Shown here piece after piece: positions 43,881-52,928 of a DNA stretch of 64,000 bases. The stretch is taken from positions 62,001 through 126,000 of the forward strand of contig UCNG01000008.1 in assembly GCA_900473915.1 (NCBI GenBank), in the 5' to 3' direction. The notes below the pieces were generated by a model that saw only the letters and a program-made list of their open reading frames with translations, searched no databases and had not been told where the DNA came from. Position numbers and translations under genes: made by a program. This DNA is from Hyphomicrobiales bacterium (GTDB lineage Bacteria; Pseudomonadota; Alphaproteobacteria; Rhizobiales; Rhizobiaceae). Every line of letters begins with the position of its first letter. Within the stretch, counting starts at the first letter, position 1.

Positions 43881-45194
43881 ATGAACCCGAAAGCGCCAAA
43901 GATGATTTCTGCCCGCCTTGCAGGCTTTCTTGCACAGAGAAACATCCATTACGGATGGATCGTCGCCGCCATCACCTTCCTGACCATGCTGGCGACCGCT
44001 GCCGCGATGGGATCGGCGGGCATCCTGATCGAACCGCTCCAGCGGGAATTCGGCTGGACGAATGCGAATATCTCCTTCGCGATGGCGCTTCGCCTCGTGC
44101 TGTTCGGCCTTATGGGACCGTTCGCGGCTGCCTTCATGAACCAGTTCGGCCTGCGCCGCGTCGTGGCGACAGCTCTCGTCATGATTTCACTCGGGCTGAT
44201 CGGTTCCATTTTCATGACCGAGGAATGGCAGATGGTGGGGCTCTGGGGCATCGTGATCGGCCTTGGCACCGGCATGACGGCGCTTGTGCTCGGCGCAACC
44301 GTCGCGGCACGCTGGTTCGAAAAGCGGCGCGGCCTCGTTGTCGGCCTGATGACAGCCAGCAACGCTACCGGCCAGCTGGTGTTCATGCCGATCCTTGCCA
44401 GCGTCAGCCAGACCATCGGCTGGCGTACATCGCTCACCATCGTCATCTGTTTCCTTGTTGCCGCGCTCCTGCTGGTCCTTGCCCTGATGCGCGATCACCC
44501 CGCAGATATCGGCCTCAAGCCTTATGGCCGCATCGCTCCGCTGCCAGCACCTGAACCTCGCAAAAGCTTTGGCGCCATGCTGGCCTCGCCGCTCGTCACC
44601 TTGCGCGAAGCATCCTCGACCGCAACCTTCTGGGTCCTGTTCCTGACCTTCTTCGTCTGCGGCTTTTCCACCAATGGCCTGATCCAGACGCACTGGATCA
44701 CGCTTTGCGGCGATTTCGGCATCGCGCCCGTCGGTGCTGCGGGTATCCTTGCCGTGATCGGCGCATTCGACCTGATCGGCACGATCATGTCCGGCTGGCT
44801 CTCCGACCGGTTCGACAACCGCTGGCTCCTGTTCTGGTTCTATGCGCTGCGCGGCCTGTCGCTGATCTACCTGACCTTCACCGACTTCACCGTCTATGAA
44901 CTGGCGTTGTTCGCGGTCTTTTACGGGCTGGACTGGGTGGCGACCGTGCCGCCAACCGTCAAGCTTGCCGCCGAACGCTTCGGCCCGGAAAAAGCCGGTC
45001 TGGTCTTCGGCTGGGTGTTCACCGGCCATCAGATCGGGGCCGCAGCAGCAGCAGCCTTCGCCGGGTTCGTGCGCACCGATTATGACAGCTACACCCCTGC
45101 CCTGATCCTCGCCGGTGCCATGTGCTTTGCCGCTGCGGCCATGGTGTTCATCATCAACCGCCCTGCCGCAAGGCCTGCCTTGCAGCCATCATGA
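43881..45194 (+). CDS. major facilitator superfamily transporter
   Basis: 437-residue transporter with twelve hydrophobic segments, MCT/OFA-like in its N-terminal part (HYGWIVAAITFLTMLATAAA then FGWTNANISFAMALR). The loop after helix 2 is FGLRRVV, and the central loop lies around residues 210-230. MCT/OFA relatives carry small organic acids. There is no clear ribosome site at the ATG, and another ATG lies seven codons later. The 3' end overlaps the convergent EamA gene by six bases. The MarR gene upstream probably controls it. Confidence 0.85.
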   Translation: MNPKAPKMISARLAGFLAQRNIHYGWIVAAITFLTMLATAAAMGSAGILIEPLQREFGWTNANISFAMALRLVLFGLMGPFAAAFMNQFGLRRVVATALVMISLGLIGSIFMTEEWQMVGLWGIVIGLGTGMTALVLGATVAARWFEKRRGLVVGLMTASNATGQLVFMPILASVSQTIGWRTSLTIVICFLVAALLLVLALMRDHPADIGLKPYGRIAPLPAPEPRKSFGAMLASPLVTLREASSTATFWVLFLTFFVCGFSTNGLIQTHWITLCGDFGIAPVGAAGILAVIGAFDLIGTIMSGWLSDRFDNRWLLFWFYALRGLSLIYLTFTDFTVYELALFAVFYGLDWVATVPPTVKLAAERFGPEKAGLVFGWVFTGHQIGAAAAAAFAGFVRTDYDSYTPALILAGAMCFAAAAMVFIINRPAARPALQPS

Positions 45195-46118
45195 GGCGGC
45201 AGTTTTTTTGCCCTTCCTGTTCAGCGCCAGCACGCCGAGGCTGATCAGGAAGGCAGCGAGCGTGTCGGTCCAGCCCGGCACTTCGCCAAGCAGGACAAGC
45301 GCCAGAACCAGAGTAATGACGGGGATCAGCGCCGATAGTGCTGCCCCTGCCGCCGTTCCCAGCAGGACAACTGCTCGGTTGAAGGCAAAGACACCAAAGG
45401 CCGAGGTGAGAACACCCTGATAGAAACCCTGCAAGGCAATATCGCTCCAGGGTGTCGCGCCCATCCCCTTGGGCAGGAAGATCATGTAGATCGGCAGATA
45501 GACGATTGCCGAAGTGACGGCGGCGATGGCGGTCGCGTGCAGCCCGTCCATTCCCTTCCTACGAAACACCATGACATAGATCGCCCAGACCAGTGCCGCG
45601 ACGAAAAAGAACAGGTGCCCGAGCATTTCCGGCCCGCCCAGTTGCGACAGACCGGCGATCAGCATGGCCCCGATCACGATCAGCACGACCCCGGACCACC
45701 GTGACGGCGCAAGATGTTCCTTTAGAAGCGCCACCCCCAGAATGGCAACCATGGCCGTCATCAGCCCCGGAATGAGCGCCGCCGCATGGGACGCCGGGGC
45801 ATATTGCAGGCCGCAGGTGGTCAGCAGCGCATAGGGAACACCAGCTCCTGAAGCCAGAAGCACGAAGCCGAGCGGACCAAGCTGGCGAAGGCCGAAACCT
45901 TTCATCAGAACGACCGGCAGCAGCACCAGTCCTGCCACGCCGAAGCGCAGGGCAATGATGTCGAAAGGCGTCAAGGCGGTCTTGAACCCGAACCGCGTCA
46001 GGACAAACGAACCGGACCATACCAGAACCCCGGAGAGCCCCCAGGCCAGACCGCGTATGGTATTGGAAGTCGAAGTCGTCGGATGGTTGTCGGTGATGGC
46101 CGTCATTTTCGCTCGCAT
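45189..46118 (-). CDS. EamA/DMT-family transporter
   Basis: 309-residue protein with ten predicted helices in two EamA repeats (first about 20-145, second about 160-295), ending in the basic tail RKGKKTAA. DMT proteins export amino acids or other metabolites. The start may be this ATG or one four codons downstream; neither has a strong ribosome site. It lies 86 bases after a LysR gene on the same strand, which may regulate it. Confidence 0.85.
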   Translation of the reverse strand: MRAKMTAITDNHPTTSTSNTIRGLAWGLSGVLVWSGSFVLTRFGFKTALTPFDIIALRFGVAGLVLLPVVLMKGFGLRQLGPLGFVLLASGAGVPYALLTTCGLQYAPASHAAALIPGLMTAMVAILGVALLKEHLAPSRWSGVVLIVIGAMLIAGLSQLGGPEMLGHLFFFVAALVWAIYVMVFRRKGMDGLHATAIAAVTSAIVYLPIYMIFLPKGMGATPWSDIALQGFYQGVLTSAFGVFAFNRAVVLLGTAAGAALSALIPVITLVLALVLLGEVPGWTDTLAAFLISLGVLALNRKGKKTAAS

Positions 46119-46204
46119 CAGGAAAAAAGGAATAGCGCCGGACTATTGCATTCCTGGCCGCGACGAGCGCCACGGATAAGCGAGATATGAGATATTAGAA
46201 TTTC

Positions 46205-47089
46205 TTATGCCGCTTTGCTTCTGGCCTCCAGAGCCACATCGCAAAACCGATCGATCAGATGCCTGACCGGGCTGTCGGCCCGAAAGACGATATAGACGGT
46301 GCGGAACGTTGGCGGATTGAGGCGGCGCGCGCGCAATCCATGCAGGTCGGCCCCAGGCAGGCTGATTTCAGATAGCAGCGTGGTGCCGATGCCATGCCGC
46401 ACCATTTCCAGCACCGTGGCGACGTCTCGCGTACGCACTTGTTCGCTGCGCGTTTCACCATCGCCCTCGCCATGAATGATCCGGTCGATGATCATTTCGC
46501 AGCCCGCAGCCGCGATAAGCTGGCGGTTGCGCAGTTCCTCTGCGGCAACCGTATCGCTGCGCATGAAGGGATCGTCGCGCCTGCCCACCACAACCAGTTC
46601 TTCGCGGCCAACTTCGCGAGCCTCGAGCTCGGGCGTCGGCAGGGACGTAATGCCGAGATCAGCAATGCCGTCCCGCACCCACAGGCTGACATCATCATGT
46701 CCGCCCTCGAAAGCGCTGAACTCGATGCCGGGATAAAGCCGCTGAAACGTCTTTCGCAGGCCGGGCAAGATATATTGGAGCTGGCTTGGGATGGCCGCAA
46801 CGCGGAGCCGTTCAGGTGTACCGGAAGCGCGGCACCGTGCTTGCAGCTCTATCCGGTCGATGGCCTGAAGCGCCACCTTGGCATCGGCAAGGATCGATTG
46901 TCCGAATGCCGTCAGTGCAGCCCCGTCCCGCTTTCGCGCCAGCACCTCGACCCCGAGTATCTTTTCCAGTGTCGCAATCGCCTGGCTTGCGCCCGATTGC
47001 GTCAGGCGCAGGCGGCGCGCCGCAGCACCCACGCTGCCGGTTTCCGCGACAGCTTCAAGCAGACGTAACTGGACCAGACTGATCTTCAT
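46205..47089 (-). CDS. LysR-family transcriptional regulator
   Basis: 294-residue LTTR with an N-terminal helix-turn-helix (VQLRLLEAVAETGSVGAAAR followed by LRLTQSGASQAIATLE, residues about 6-42) and a periplasmic-binding-like effector domain (about 90-290). It lies 15 bases downstream of the Rsm22-like gene. The effector is unknown; the adjacent EamA exporter gene is a natural target. Confidence 0.9.
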   Translation of the reverse strand: MKISLVQLRLLEAVAETGSVGAAARRLRLTQSGASQAIATLEKILGVEVLARKRDGAALTAFGQSILADAKVALQAIDRIELQARCRASGTPERLRVAAIPSQLQYILPGLRKTFQRLYPGIEFSAFEGGHDDVSLWVRDGIADLGITSLPTPELEAREVGREELVVVGRRDDPFMRSDTVAAEELRNRQLIAAAGCEMIIDRIIHGEGDGETRSEQVRTRDVATVLEMVRHGIGTTLLSEISLPGADLHGLRARRLNPPTFRTVYIVFRADSPVRHLIDRFCDVALEARSKAA

Positions 47090-47104
47090 CGTTTTGGTTA
47101 CGGC

Positions 47105-48076
47105 TCAATCTCTCATCAATGCATCGCCCCAGTCGGCGCGACGCGCCCAACGGAACAGATCGCCATCGCGCTTGGTCAGCAGGCGTTCTTCCGCCCTGCC
47201 GTCATCCTTGCACAGTTTAACCGAAACTTTGCCGCCGCCAACCCGTGTCGGCGCGACGACCCGTGCTTCCACATCCTCAACCGTCTCGCGCACCGCAGCA
47301 AGATAGATGAACTTCTCATCCTCCCAAGGCACTTCCGCTTCCTTGGTCAGGCGATGAATGCGCGAGCGGGCAACACGGCGCGAAAAATGGCACCAATCCG
47401 GGGCGATCAGTGGGCACTCGAGCTGGTGCGGACAGGGCGCTGCAATAGCCGCACCTGCGGCGATAAGTGCCCGGCGCGCATCGAGAATGCGCTGCCAGCC
47501 CGCCGGTGTGCCCGGCTCCACGATCACCAGCATCTGCCTTGCCGATGCCCACAGGCGCTCGATAAGTTTCTGCCTGTTTTCGGGGGCGAGTTCGTCGAGT
47601 ACATAAGCAATCGTGACGAGATCAGCTTCAGGAAAATCAAGTTTTTCCCGAACAACATCCCCTGCCCGCCAGTCGAGATCAGACAATCCGCTATCTTGCG
47701 AAAGCGCGCTTCCCACCGCCCGGATCGCAGGACTGGCCTCGATCATGGTTGCCGATTGAAGCATGGGCCAGCATTGCTTTGCCGCCCAAAGAGCCGTTCC
47801 CGGTCCTGCCCCCACATCAAGCATGGATTGCGGCGCGAAATCGGGACAGACCTCGGCAGCGCTGTCCAGACTGGCGCGAACCGCCGCATAAGTCGCAGGC
47901 AGGCGCGCCGCCAGATAGGCTTTTGCCGCCAGATCGTCGGAAATATGCATGCGGCCGTCCCGCGTCTCGGCGCGGTAACGGCGCGAAAGCATCTCGGATG
48001 CGCGCTTCAGATCGGCCAAGGCTACGCCCTCAAGCGCGGCATCCACCGCCTGTCGCAAGGAAGCTGGCAGTTCCAT
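47105..48076 (-). CDS. Rsm22-like small-subunit rRNA methyltransferase
   Basis: 323-residue SAM-dependent methyltransferase of the Rsm22 family, with the SAM motif MLDVGAGPGTALWAA (about residues 85-99) and the later VIVEPGTPAGW. A Cys/His cluster (CPHQLECPL...WCHF, about 222-238), typical of the mitochondrial/alphaproteobacterial family, may bind a metal. It starts six bases after the DUF2333 gene and is probably cotranscribed with it. Confidence 0.85.
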   Translation of the reverse strand: MELPASLRQAVDAALEGVALADLKRASEMLSRRYRAETRDGRMHISDDLAAKAYLAARLPATYAAVRASLDSAAEVCPDFAPQSMLDVGAGPGTALWAAKQCWPMLQSATMIEASPAIRAVGSALSQDSGLSDLDWRAGDVVREKLDFPEADLVTIAYVLDELAPENRQKLIERLWASARQMLVIVEPGTPAGWQRILDARRALIAAGAAIAAPCPHQLECPLIAPDWCHFSRRVARSRIHRLTKEAEVPWEDEKFIYLAAVRETVEDVEARVVAPTRVGGGKVSVKLCKDDGRAEERLLTKRDGDLFRWARRADWGDALMRD

Positions 48077-48082
48077 TGCCGG

Positions 48083-49255
48083 TTAGCGCTCCAGAACCTG
48101 TTTCACATCGACCAGATTGGAACGAACTCGCAGGATGTAGAAGCCCATCGTCGTCAGATGCGATGGCGTGAACCAGGCGTCGGGACTGCCGTTGGAAACG
48201 ATGAAGGGCTGCATGTCGAGCGCGGCGCGCATCTGCTTTTCCATTTCGTCCCACACGCCGTCGAGGTGCTTTTCGGCCAGAACACCGCGGAAATCCGAGT
48301 GTGCCGCGCGCAACAAGCCGTAATAGGCATAGAGCTGGCCATAGGCGAACCAGAAACGATCATCCGCACGCGTGTCGAACCAACCCGCGTGATAATTCTC
48401 CGCACGATCCTTGAGGATGGCCGAGGTGGAACCGAGATCGCTCGCGATACGGTCCACGAACTGGATCAGATTGTCGGCGCGGGCATCGAACGTTGCCTGA
48501 CAGTTTTCAAGCCGTCCGTTGAAGGCGCGCAGGTCCTTGATCGCAGAACGGTAATAGCTCGGCGTCGGCGTCTTCGGACCGAACGGGCTGAGGCCAAAAT
48601 ACCAGGAATCCTCGGCAAATTGCAGATTTCCACGCGCCTTCTGCAAATCCGCATCGATCTGCGACGTGCCGCGCAAGCGCCCGATATTATCCACGAGTTC
48701 AATCGCGGTACGGCGCACGGCTGCATTGATGCCGCGCTGGAACGAAGCCTTGTTGTCGAGGAAAGGCGTGCGATCCCAGTCCAGACCGAAAAGGCCAATC
48801 TTGTAGAGCAGCATGGAGGAAATCCACGCATTCTGATTGACGTTGAAGTCGGTAAGATCGGCAGCGACTTCGGCTATGGCCGAGCGTGAGCATTTGCGCG
48901 CGGAAGACGGCACCTGCACTGCCTGAACCGGCTGATTCGCAGGCGCGGCATCACCTGTCTGGCTGGTTTCAGGCGCAGCCTGCGTCGTCACCTCTTCCCC
49001 GGGTGTGGCCGCATTCTGATAGACATACTTGGCCGGATAATCCGGGTCGAAATTCGTCCAGGCCTGAGTCTGCCAGATGAAATAGAGGTAAAGCCCGCCA
49101 AGTCCGATCACGATGACCGCAACGGCAACTTTCCACAAAATTCCAAGCCGCAGGAAAAGCCGCCACAATGCGCCCAAAGGGACGGCAATCAGACGGGCGA
49201 GCGCCGCGATGAAACGGCCCAGGAAGGAAAAAACGCCCTTTACTGCATTCCACAC
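48083..49255 (-). CDS. DUF2333 family membrane protein
   Basis: About 390 residues: an amphipathic N-terminus, one transmembrane helix (KVAVAVIVIGLGGLYLYFIW), then a large domain of the DUF2333 family (WYFGLSPFGPKTPTPSYYRS; WFDTRADDRFWFAYGQLYAY). Function unknown. A GTG at 49255 is chosen because AAGGAAGGA lies nine bases upstream; another GTG at 49297 is possible. It leads the Rsm22-like and LysR genes. Confidence 0.8.
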   Translation of the reverse strand: MWNAVKGVFSFLGRFIAALARLIAVPLGALWRLFLRLGILWKVAVAVIVIGLGGLYLYFIWQTQAWTNFDPDYPAKYVYQNAATPGEEVTTQAAPETSQTGDAAPANQPVQAVQVPSSARKCSRSAIAEVAADLTDFNVNQNAWISSMLLYKIGLFGLDWDRTPFLDNKASFQRGINAAVRRTAIELVDNIGRLRGTSQIDADLQKARGNLQFAEDSWYFGLSPFGPKTPTPSYYRSAIKDLRAFNGRLENCQATFDARADNLIQFVDRIASDLGSTSAILKDRAENYHAGWFDTRADDRFWFAYGQLYAYYGLLRAAHSDFRGVLAEKHLDGVWDEMEKQMRAALDMQPFIVSNGSPDAWFTPSHLTTMGFYILRVRSNLVDVKQVLER

Positions 49256-49798
49256 TGTAATAAATCCTTCCTTGCCCCGAAATTCCGGGCTCCTCACCGA
49301 TTTGCGCCGCCCACGGACCTATGTATCCCAAGTCCCGTTCGCAAGCCGCCCGGCCTGAAAAAGCTTCACGTTCACAAATAGAGTGTGCCGATCTTTTCGG
49401 CAATCTAGAGCATTTGGAGCCAAAGTGGAAACCGGTTTTGCGTGTGGAAATGCGTAAAAACAAATAGATAGAACGGTCATCCGACTGATTTTATCCGTCA
49501 TTTTCCGCTGACAGGGTTGAATCCCGGGGACCGATCCGTAACATGGCGCCGACCCGCTTCGGCCGGACATGCGGCAATCCTGCCCGCTTCCCCTCGGCCG
49601 ACGGTTCCGGAAATTGATGAGCGACAGCAGTTTCAAGTCAGGTGCGAAACGGTTTTCCGCCGGAAACTGCGGCAACGTCGCAATCAAGAACATTTTCGCC
49701 GCTGTGGTACTTGAATGGCGAAATCTTTGGTGTTTGCTAAAGTCGGAACCGGAAAAACAAATCAATCCGTCAAAACGGCCCGGTAAATGGAGAGAACA
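49256..49798. other. intergenic region between DUF2333 gene and choX
   Basis: About 540 bases. It holds one bipartite repeat (49407-49480). The rest (49480-49790) shows no supported gene, but must contain the choX promoter; AATGGCGAAATCTTTGG at about 49720 is AT-richer than its surroundings. Confidence 0.4.
49407..49480. repeat. bipartite palindromic intergenic repeat, copy 5
   Basis: AGAGCATTTGGAGCCAAAGT, core GGAAACCGGTTTTGCG, then the linker GTAAAAACAAATAGATAGA and the start of the second part (ACGGTC). The linker is nearly identical to that of copy 8. Confidence 0.65.
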
Positions 49799-50767
49799 AT
49801 GAAGTCCGTATCGACCTTTATGCTGACGCTTGCCTTGGGCGGGCTTGCCACGGGCACGGCAATGCTGGGCGCACCAGCAACCGGTTTCGCCGCCGAACCC
49901 GAAAGCTGCTCGACCATCCGCTTTTCGGATGTCGGCTGGACCGACATCACCTCCACGACGGCGGTGGCAACGGAAATTCTCAAAGGTCTCGGCTACAAGA
50001 CCGACATCAAGGTTCTCTCCGTGCCGGTAACCTATGCGTCGCTCAGCAAGAAGGACATCGACGTTTTCCTCGGCTACTGGAACCCGTCCATGACCGCCGA
50101 CCTCCAGCCCTATCTGGATAACAAGACGGTGGAGACGCTGCGCACCAACCTGACCGGCGCCAAATATACCCTCGCCGTGCCGAAATACGCCTATGATGAA
50201 GGCCTCAAAGACTTCAAGGATATCGCAAAGTTCAAGGACAAGCTTGGCGGCAAGATCTATGGCATCGAGCCGGGCAATGACGGCAACCGCCTGATCCTCG
50301 ACATGATCAGCAAGAACGCCTTCGGCCTCAAGTCGTTCGAACTGGCGGAATCCTCCGAGCAGGGAATGCTGGCGCAGGTCGCACGCAGCATCAAGAGCAA
50401 GGACCCGGTCGTGTTCCTGGCATGGGAGCCGCATCCCATGAACAAGCGCTTTGAAATCGCCTACCTCACTGGCGGCGACGACTTCTTCGGCCCCAATCTC
50501 GGCGGCGCCAAGGTCGAAACCAATGTCCGCACCGGCTACACGCAGGAATGCCCGAATGTCGGCAAGTTCCTCACCAATCTGGAATTCAAGCTCGATATCG
50601 AAAACGAGATCATGGGCAAGATTCTCGACGATGGACAGGAACCGTCTAAAGCCGCAAACGACTGGCTCAAGGCCAATCCCGGCGTTCTCGACCAGTGGCT
50701 TGCCGGTGTGACGACCGTTGACGGCAAGGAAGGCCTGCCGGCCGTCAAGGCGGCGCTCGGCCTTTGA
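49799..50767 (+). CDS. choX: choline ABC transporter substrate-binding protein
   Basis: 322-residue periplasmic binding protein of the ProX/ChoX type. It has a signal peptide (about 1-32, ending GFAAE) and conserved ligand-cage segments such as RFSDVGWTDI, GYWNPSM and LAWEPHPMN with aromatic residues suited to bind a quaternary amine. GGAGA lies six bases before the ATG at 49799. First of three genes choXWV. Betaine as substrate is possible, but the gene resembles rhizobial ChoX. Confidence 0.9.
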   Translation: MKSVSTFMLTLALGGLATGTAMLGAPATGFAAEPESCSTIRFSDVGWTDITSTTAVATEILKGLGYKTDIKVLSVPVTYASLSKKDIDVFLGYWNPSMTADLQPYLDNKTVETLRTNLTGAKYTLAVPKYAYDEGLKDFKDIAKFKDKLGGKIYGIEPGNDGNRLILDMISKNAFGLKSFELAESSEQGMLAQVARSIKSKDPVVFLAWEPHPMNKRFEIAYLTGGDDFFGPNLGGAKVETNVRTGYTQECPNVGKFLTNLEFKLDIENEIMGKILDDGQEPSKAANDWLKANPGVLDQWLAGVTTVDGKEGLPAVKAALGL

Positions 50768-50851
50768 TTTTCTACGCTGCCGGGCTGCAACAGACGCGGC
50801 CCGGCTCATTCCAGCACCATCATCCCAAGCACGCAGCAGGAGACTTGATCG

Positions 50852-51688
50852 TTGAACTGGCTGACGGACTACAAGATTCCTGTCGGACCAACCGCCAAAT
50901 CTGTGGTGGACTGGCTGACGACCCATCTGGGGCTCTTCTTCGACACTTTGGCGGCGATCATGCAGGGCCTGATTGACGGCCTGTTGTATCTTTTGCAACT
51001 GCCCCATCCACTGCTTCTGATCGCCATCTTCGCAATCATTGCATGGCTGATCCAGCGTCGCATCTCCGTCGTCCTGCTCACCGTTCTGGGTTTTCTTTTC
51101 ATCATCAATCAGGGCTATTGGGAACCGACCCTGAAGACACTGACACTCGTTCTGTCATCGTGTTTTGTCTGCATGGCTATCGGCGTGCCGCTTGGCATTG
51201 CGGCGGCCCATCGCCCTGCCCTTTATGCCGCGATGCGTCCGGTTCTCGACCTGATGCAGACCTTGCCGACATTCGTCTACCTGATCCCGGCGATCGTTTT
51301 CTTCGGCATCGGCATGGTGCCGGGCTTGCTTGCCACCGTCATCTTCGTAATCCCCGCCCCCGTCCGCCTGACCCAGCTCGGCATTTCCTCCACACCATCC
51401 TCTCTCATCGAAGCAGGCGAGGCTTTCGGCGCGTCGCGCTCGCAGCTTCTCTGGAAGGTCGAGCTACCCTATGCGATGCCGCAAATCCTCGCGGGCCTGA
51501 CCCAGACGATCATGCTTTCGCTGTCGATGGTGGTTATCGCCGCGCTTGTTGGCGCTGACGGGCTTGGCGTGCCGGTGGTTCGCGGGCTGAACTCCGTCAA
51601 CATTTCGCTCGGCTTCGAAGCAGGCTTCATCATCGTCGTGGTCGCCATCGTGCTCGACCGCATCTTCCGCGCCGGCAGGGAAAAATAG
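50852..51688 (+). CDS. choW: choline ABC transporter permease
   Basis: 278-residue inner-membrane permease of the ProW type with about six helices and the EAA loop EAGEAFGASRSQLLWKVELP. The start is a TTG preceded by AGGAG. It lies 84 bases after choX. The stop codon TAG is shared with the left end of a palindromic repeat. Confidence 0.9.
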   Translation: MNWLTDYKIPVGPTAKSVVDWLTTHLGLFFDTLAAIMQGLIDGLLYLLQLPHPLLLIAIFAIIAWLIQRRISVVLLTVLGFLFIINQGYWEPTLKTLTLVLSSCFVCMAIGVPLGIAAAHRPALYAAMRPVLDLMQTLPTFVYLIPAIVFFGIGMVPGLLATVIFVIPAPVRLTQLGISSTPSSLIEAGEAFGASRSQLLWKVELPYAMPQILAGLTQTIMLSLSMVVIAALVGADGLGVPVVRGLNSVNISLGFEAGFIIVVVAIVLDRIFRAGREK

Positions 51689-51732
51689 CATGATCCGAAA
51701 AGTGGAACCCGGTTTTCGGATAAGGACATGCT
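51687..51732. repeat. palindromic intergenic repeat, copy 6 (first hairpin only)
   Basis: AGCATGATCCGAAAAGTGGA...TTTTCGGATAAGGACATGCT, a near-perfect palindrome with core GGAACCCGGTTTT. It begins inside the TAG stop of choW and ends about 10 bases before the choV ribosome site. Confidence 0.7.
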
Positions 51733-51757
51733 CAAACAGAGACCAGGAGGAAGCGGG

Positions 51758-52810
51758 ATGACCATCATCGCACTCGAAGACGTCTGCATCATTTTCGGCA
51801 GCAATGTCGATGGGGCGCTTGCGCTTGCGGATCGCGGCGCAACCCGCTCGCAGATTCAGGCGGAAACCAATCTCGTGCTGGGCGTGCATAATTGCACGCT
51901 CAATATCGAGGAAGGCGAAATCCTCGTTCTCATGGGCCTGTCCGGCTCCGGAAAATCCACCCTTCTTCGCGCGATCAACCGGCTCAATCCGATTTCGCGG
52001 GGCCGCGTTCTCGTGCGTGAAGGCAACCGGGCCATCGATGTTGGCAAGGCGGACCGGGGAACGCTCCGCCATCTGCGCACCGAACTCGTTTCCATGGTGT
52101 TCCAGCAGTTCGGCCTGCTGCCATGGCGCACGGTCGAGGAAAACGTCGCCTTCGGGCTGGAAATTTCCGGCATGGGCAAGGAAGAACGTCTCGCCAAGGC
52201 CCGCGGCCAGCTTGAACTCGTCGGCTTGCAGGACTGGGCCAAGCGCAAGGTCGGCGAACTCTCCGGCGGCATGCAGCAGCGCGTCGGGCTTGCCCGCGCC
52301 TTTGCAACCGGCGCGCCGATCCTGTTGATGGACGAGCCATTTTCGGCCCTCGATCCGCTGATCCGCACCCGCTTGCAGGACGAATTGCTGGCTTTCCAGT
52401 CACGCCTGAAAAAGACCATCGTCTTCGTCAGCCACGATCTCGATGAAGCCATGAAAATCGGCAATCGCATCGCCATCATGGAAGGCGGGCGTATCGTTCA
52501 GTGCGGCACGCCGCAGGAAATTCTACTACAGCCCGCCGATGCATATGTCGCCGACTTCGTTGCGCATATGAACCCGCTCGGCGTTCTCCGGGCGGGCGAC
52601 ATCATGGTGCCTTTCGATCGCAATGCGGCACCGCGTCCTTTTGCGGCCACCGCACGACGCGAAACGCTGGTGCGCGACCTGATGAATGCCGTGGCGGACA
52701 GCAGCGGCGATGTCGGCATCGTCGAGAACGGCGCCGTGGTCGGCAAGATCGCAGCAGACGACATTGTGCGTGCGCTAGCCTGGCATCAGCAGCGCGGAAC
52801 CTCTTCCTAG
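51758..52810 (+). CDS. choV: choline ABC transporter ATP-binding protein
   Basis: 350-residue ABC ATPase of the ProV/OpuA type: Walker A GLSGSGKST (about 61-69), signature LSGGMQQRVGLARA, Walker B ILLMDEPFSALDP, and the H-loop SHDLDEA. A C-terminal CBS-like tail (about 285-345) follows. AGGAGG supports the ATG at 51758, not the earlier in-frame ATG inside the repeat. Last gene of choXWV. Its stop is again overlapped by a repeat. Confidence 0.92.
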   Translation: MTIIALEDVCIIFGSNVDGALALADRGATRSQIQAETNLVLGVHNCTLNIEEGEILVLMGLSGSGKSTLLRAINRLNPISRGRVLVREGNRAIDVGKADRGTLRHLRTELVSMVFQQFGLLPWRTVEENVAFGLEISGMGKEERLAKARGQLELVGLQDWAKRKVGELSGGMQQRVGLARAFATGAPILLMDEPFSALDPLIRTRLQDELLAFQSRLKKTIVFVSHDLDEAMKIGNRIAIMEGGRIVQCGTPQEILLQPADAYVADFVAHMNPLGVLRAGDIMVPFDRNAAPRPFAATARRETLVRDLMNAVADSSGDVGIVENGAVVGKIAADDIVRALAWHQQRGTSS

Positions 52811-52870
52811 AGCTTTTCCAGCAAAAGTGTGAAACGGTTTTGCGTTGGAAAATGCAACACGCTTCAAACA
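52809..52870. repeat. bipartite palindromic intergenic repeat, copy 7
   Basis: AGAGCTTTTCCAGCAAAAGT, core GAAACGGTTTTGCG, TTGGAAAATGCAACACGCTT. It starts inside the choV stop codon, as copy 6 does for choW. Confidence 0.65.
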
Positions 52871-52873
52871 AAA

Positions 52874-52899
52874 AAGCCGCACATTCTCATGTGCGGCTT
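52874..52899. terminator. bidirectional terminator between choV and dppF
   Basis: Perfect 11-bp stem AAGCCGCACAT/ATGTGCGGCTT with a TCTC loop; the minus strand continues with TTTTTTG. It lies between convergent operons. Confidence 0.85.
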
Positions 52900-52928
52900 T
52901 CCGAATTTCAGGCTGCGCAAGATGCGCG

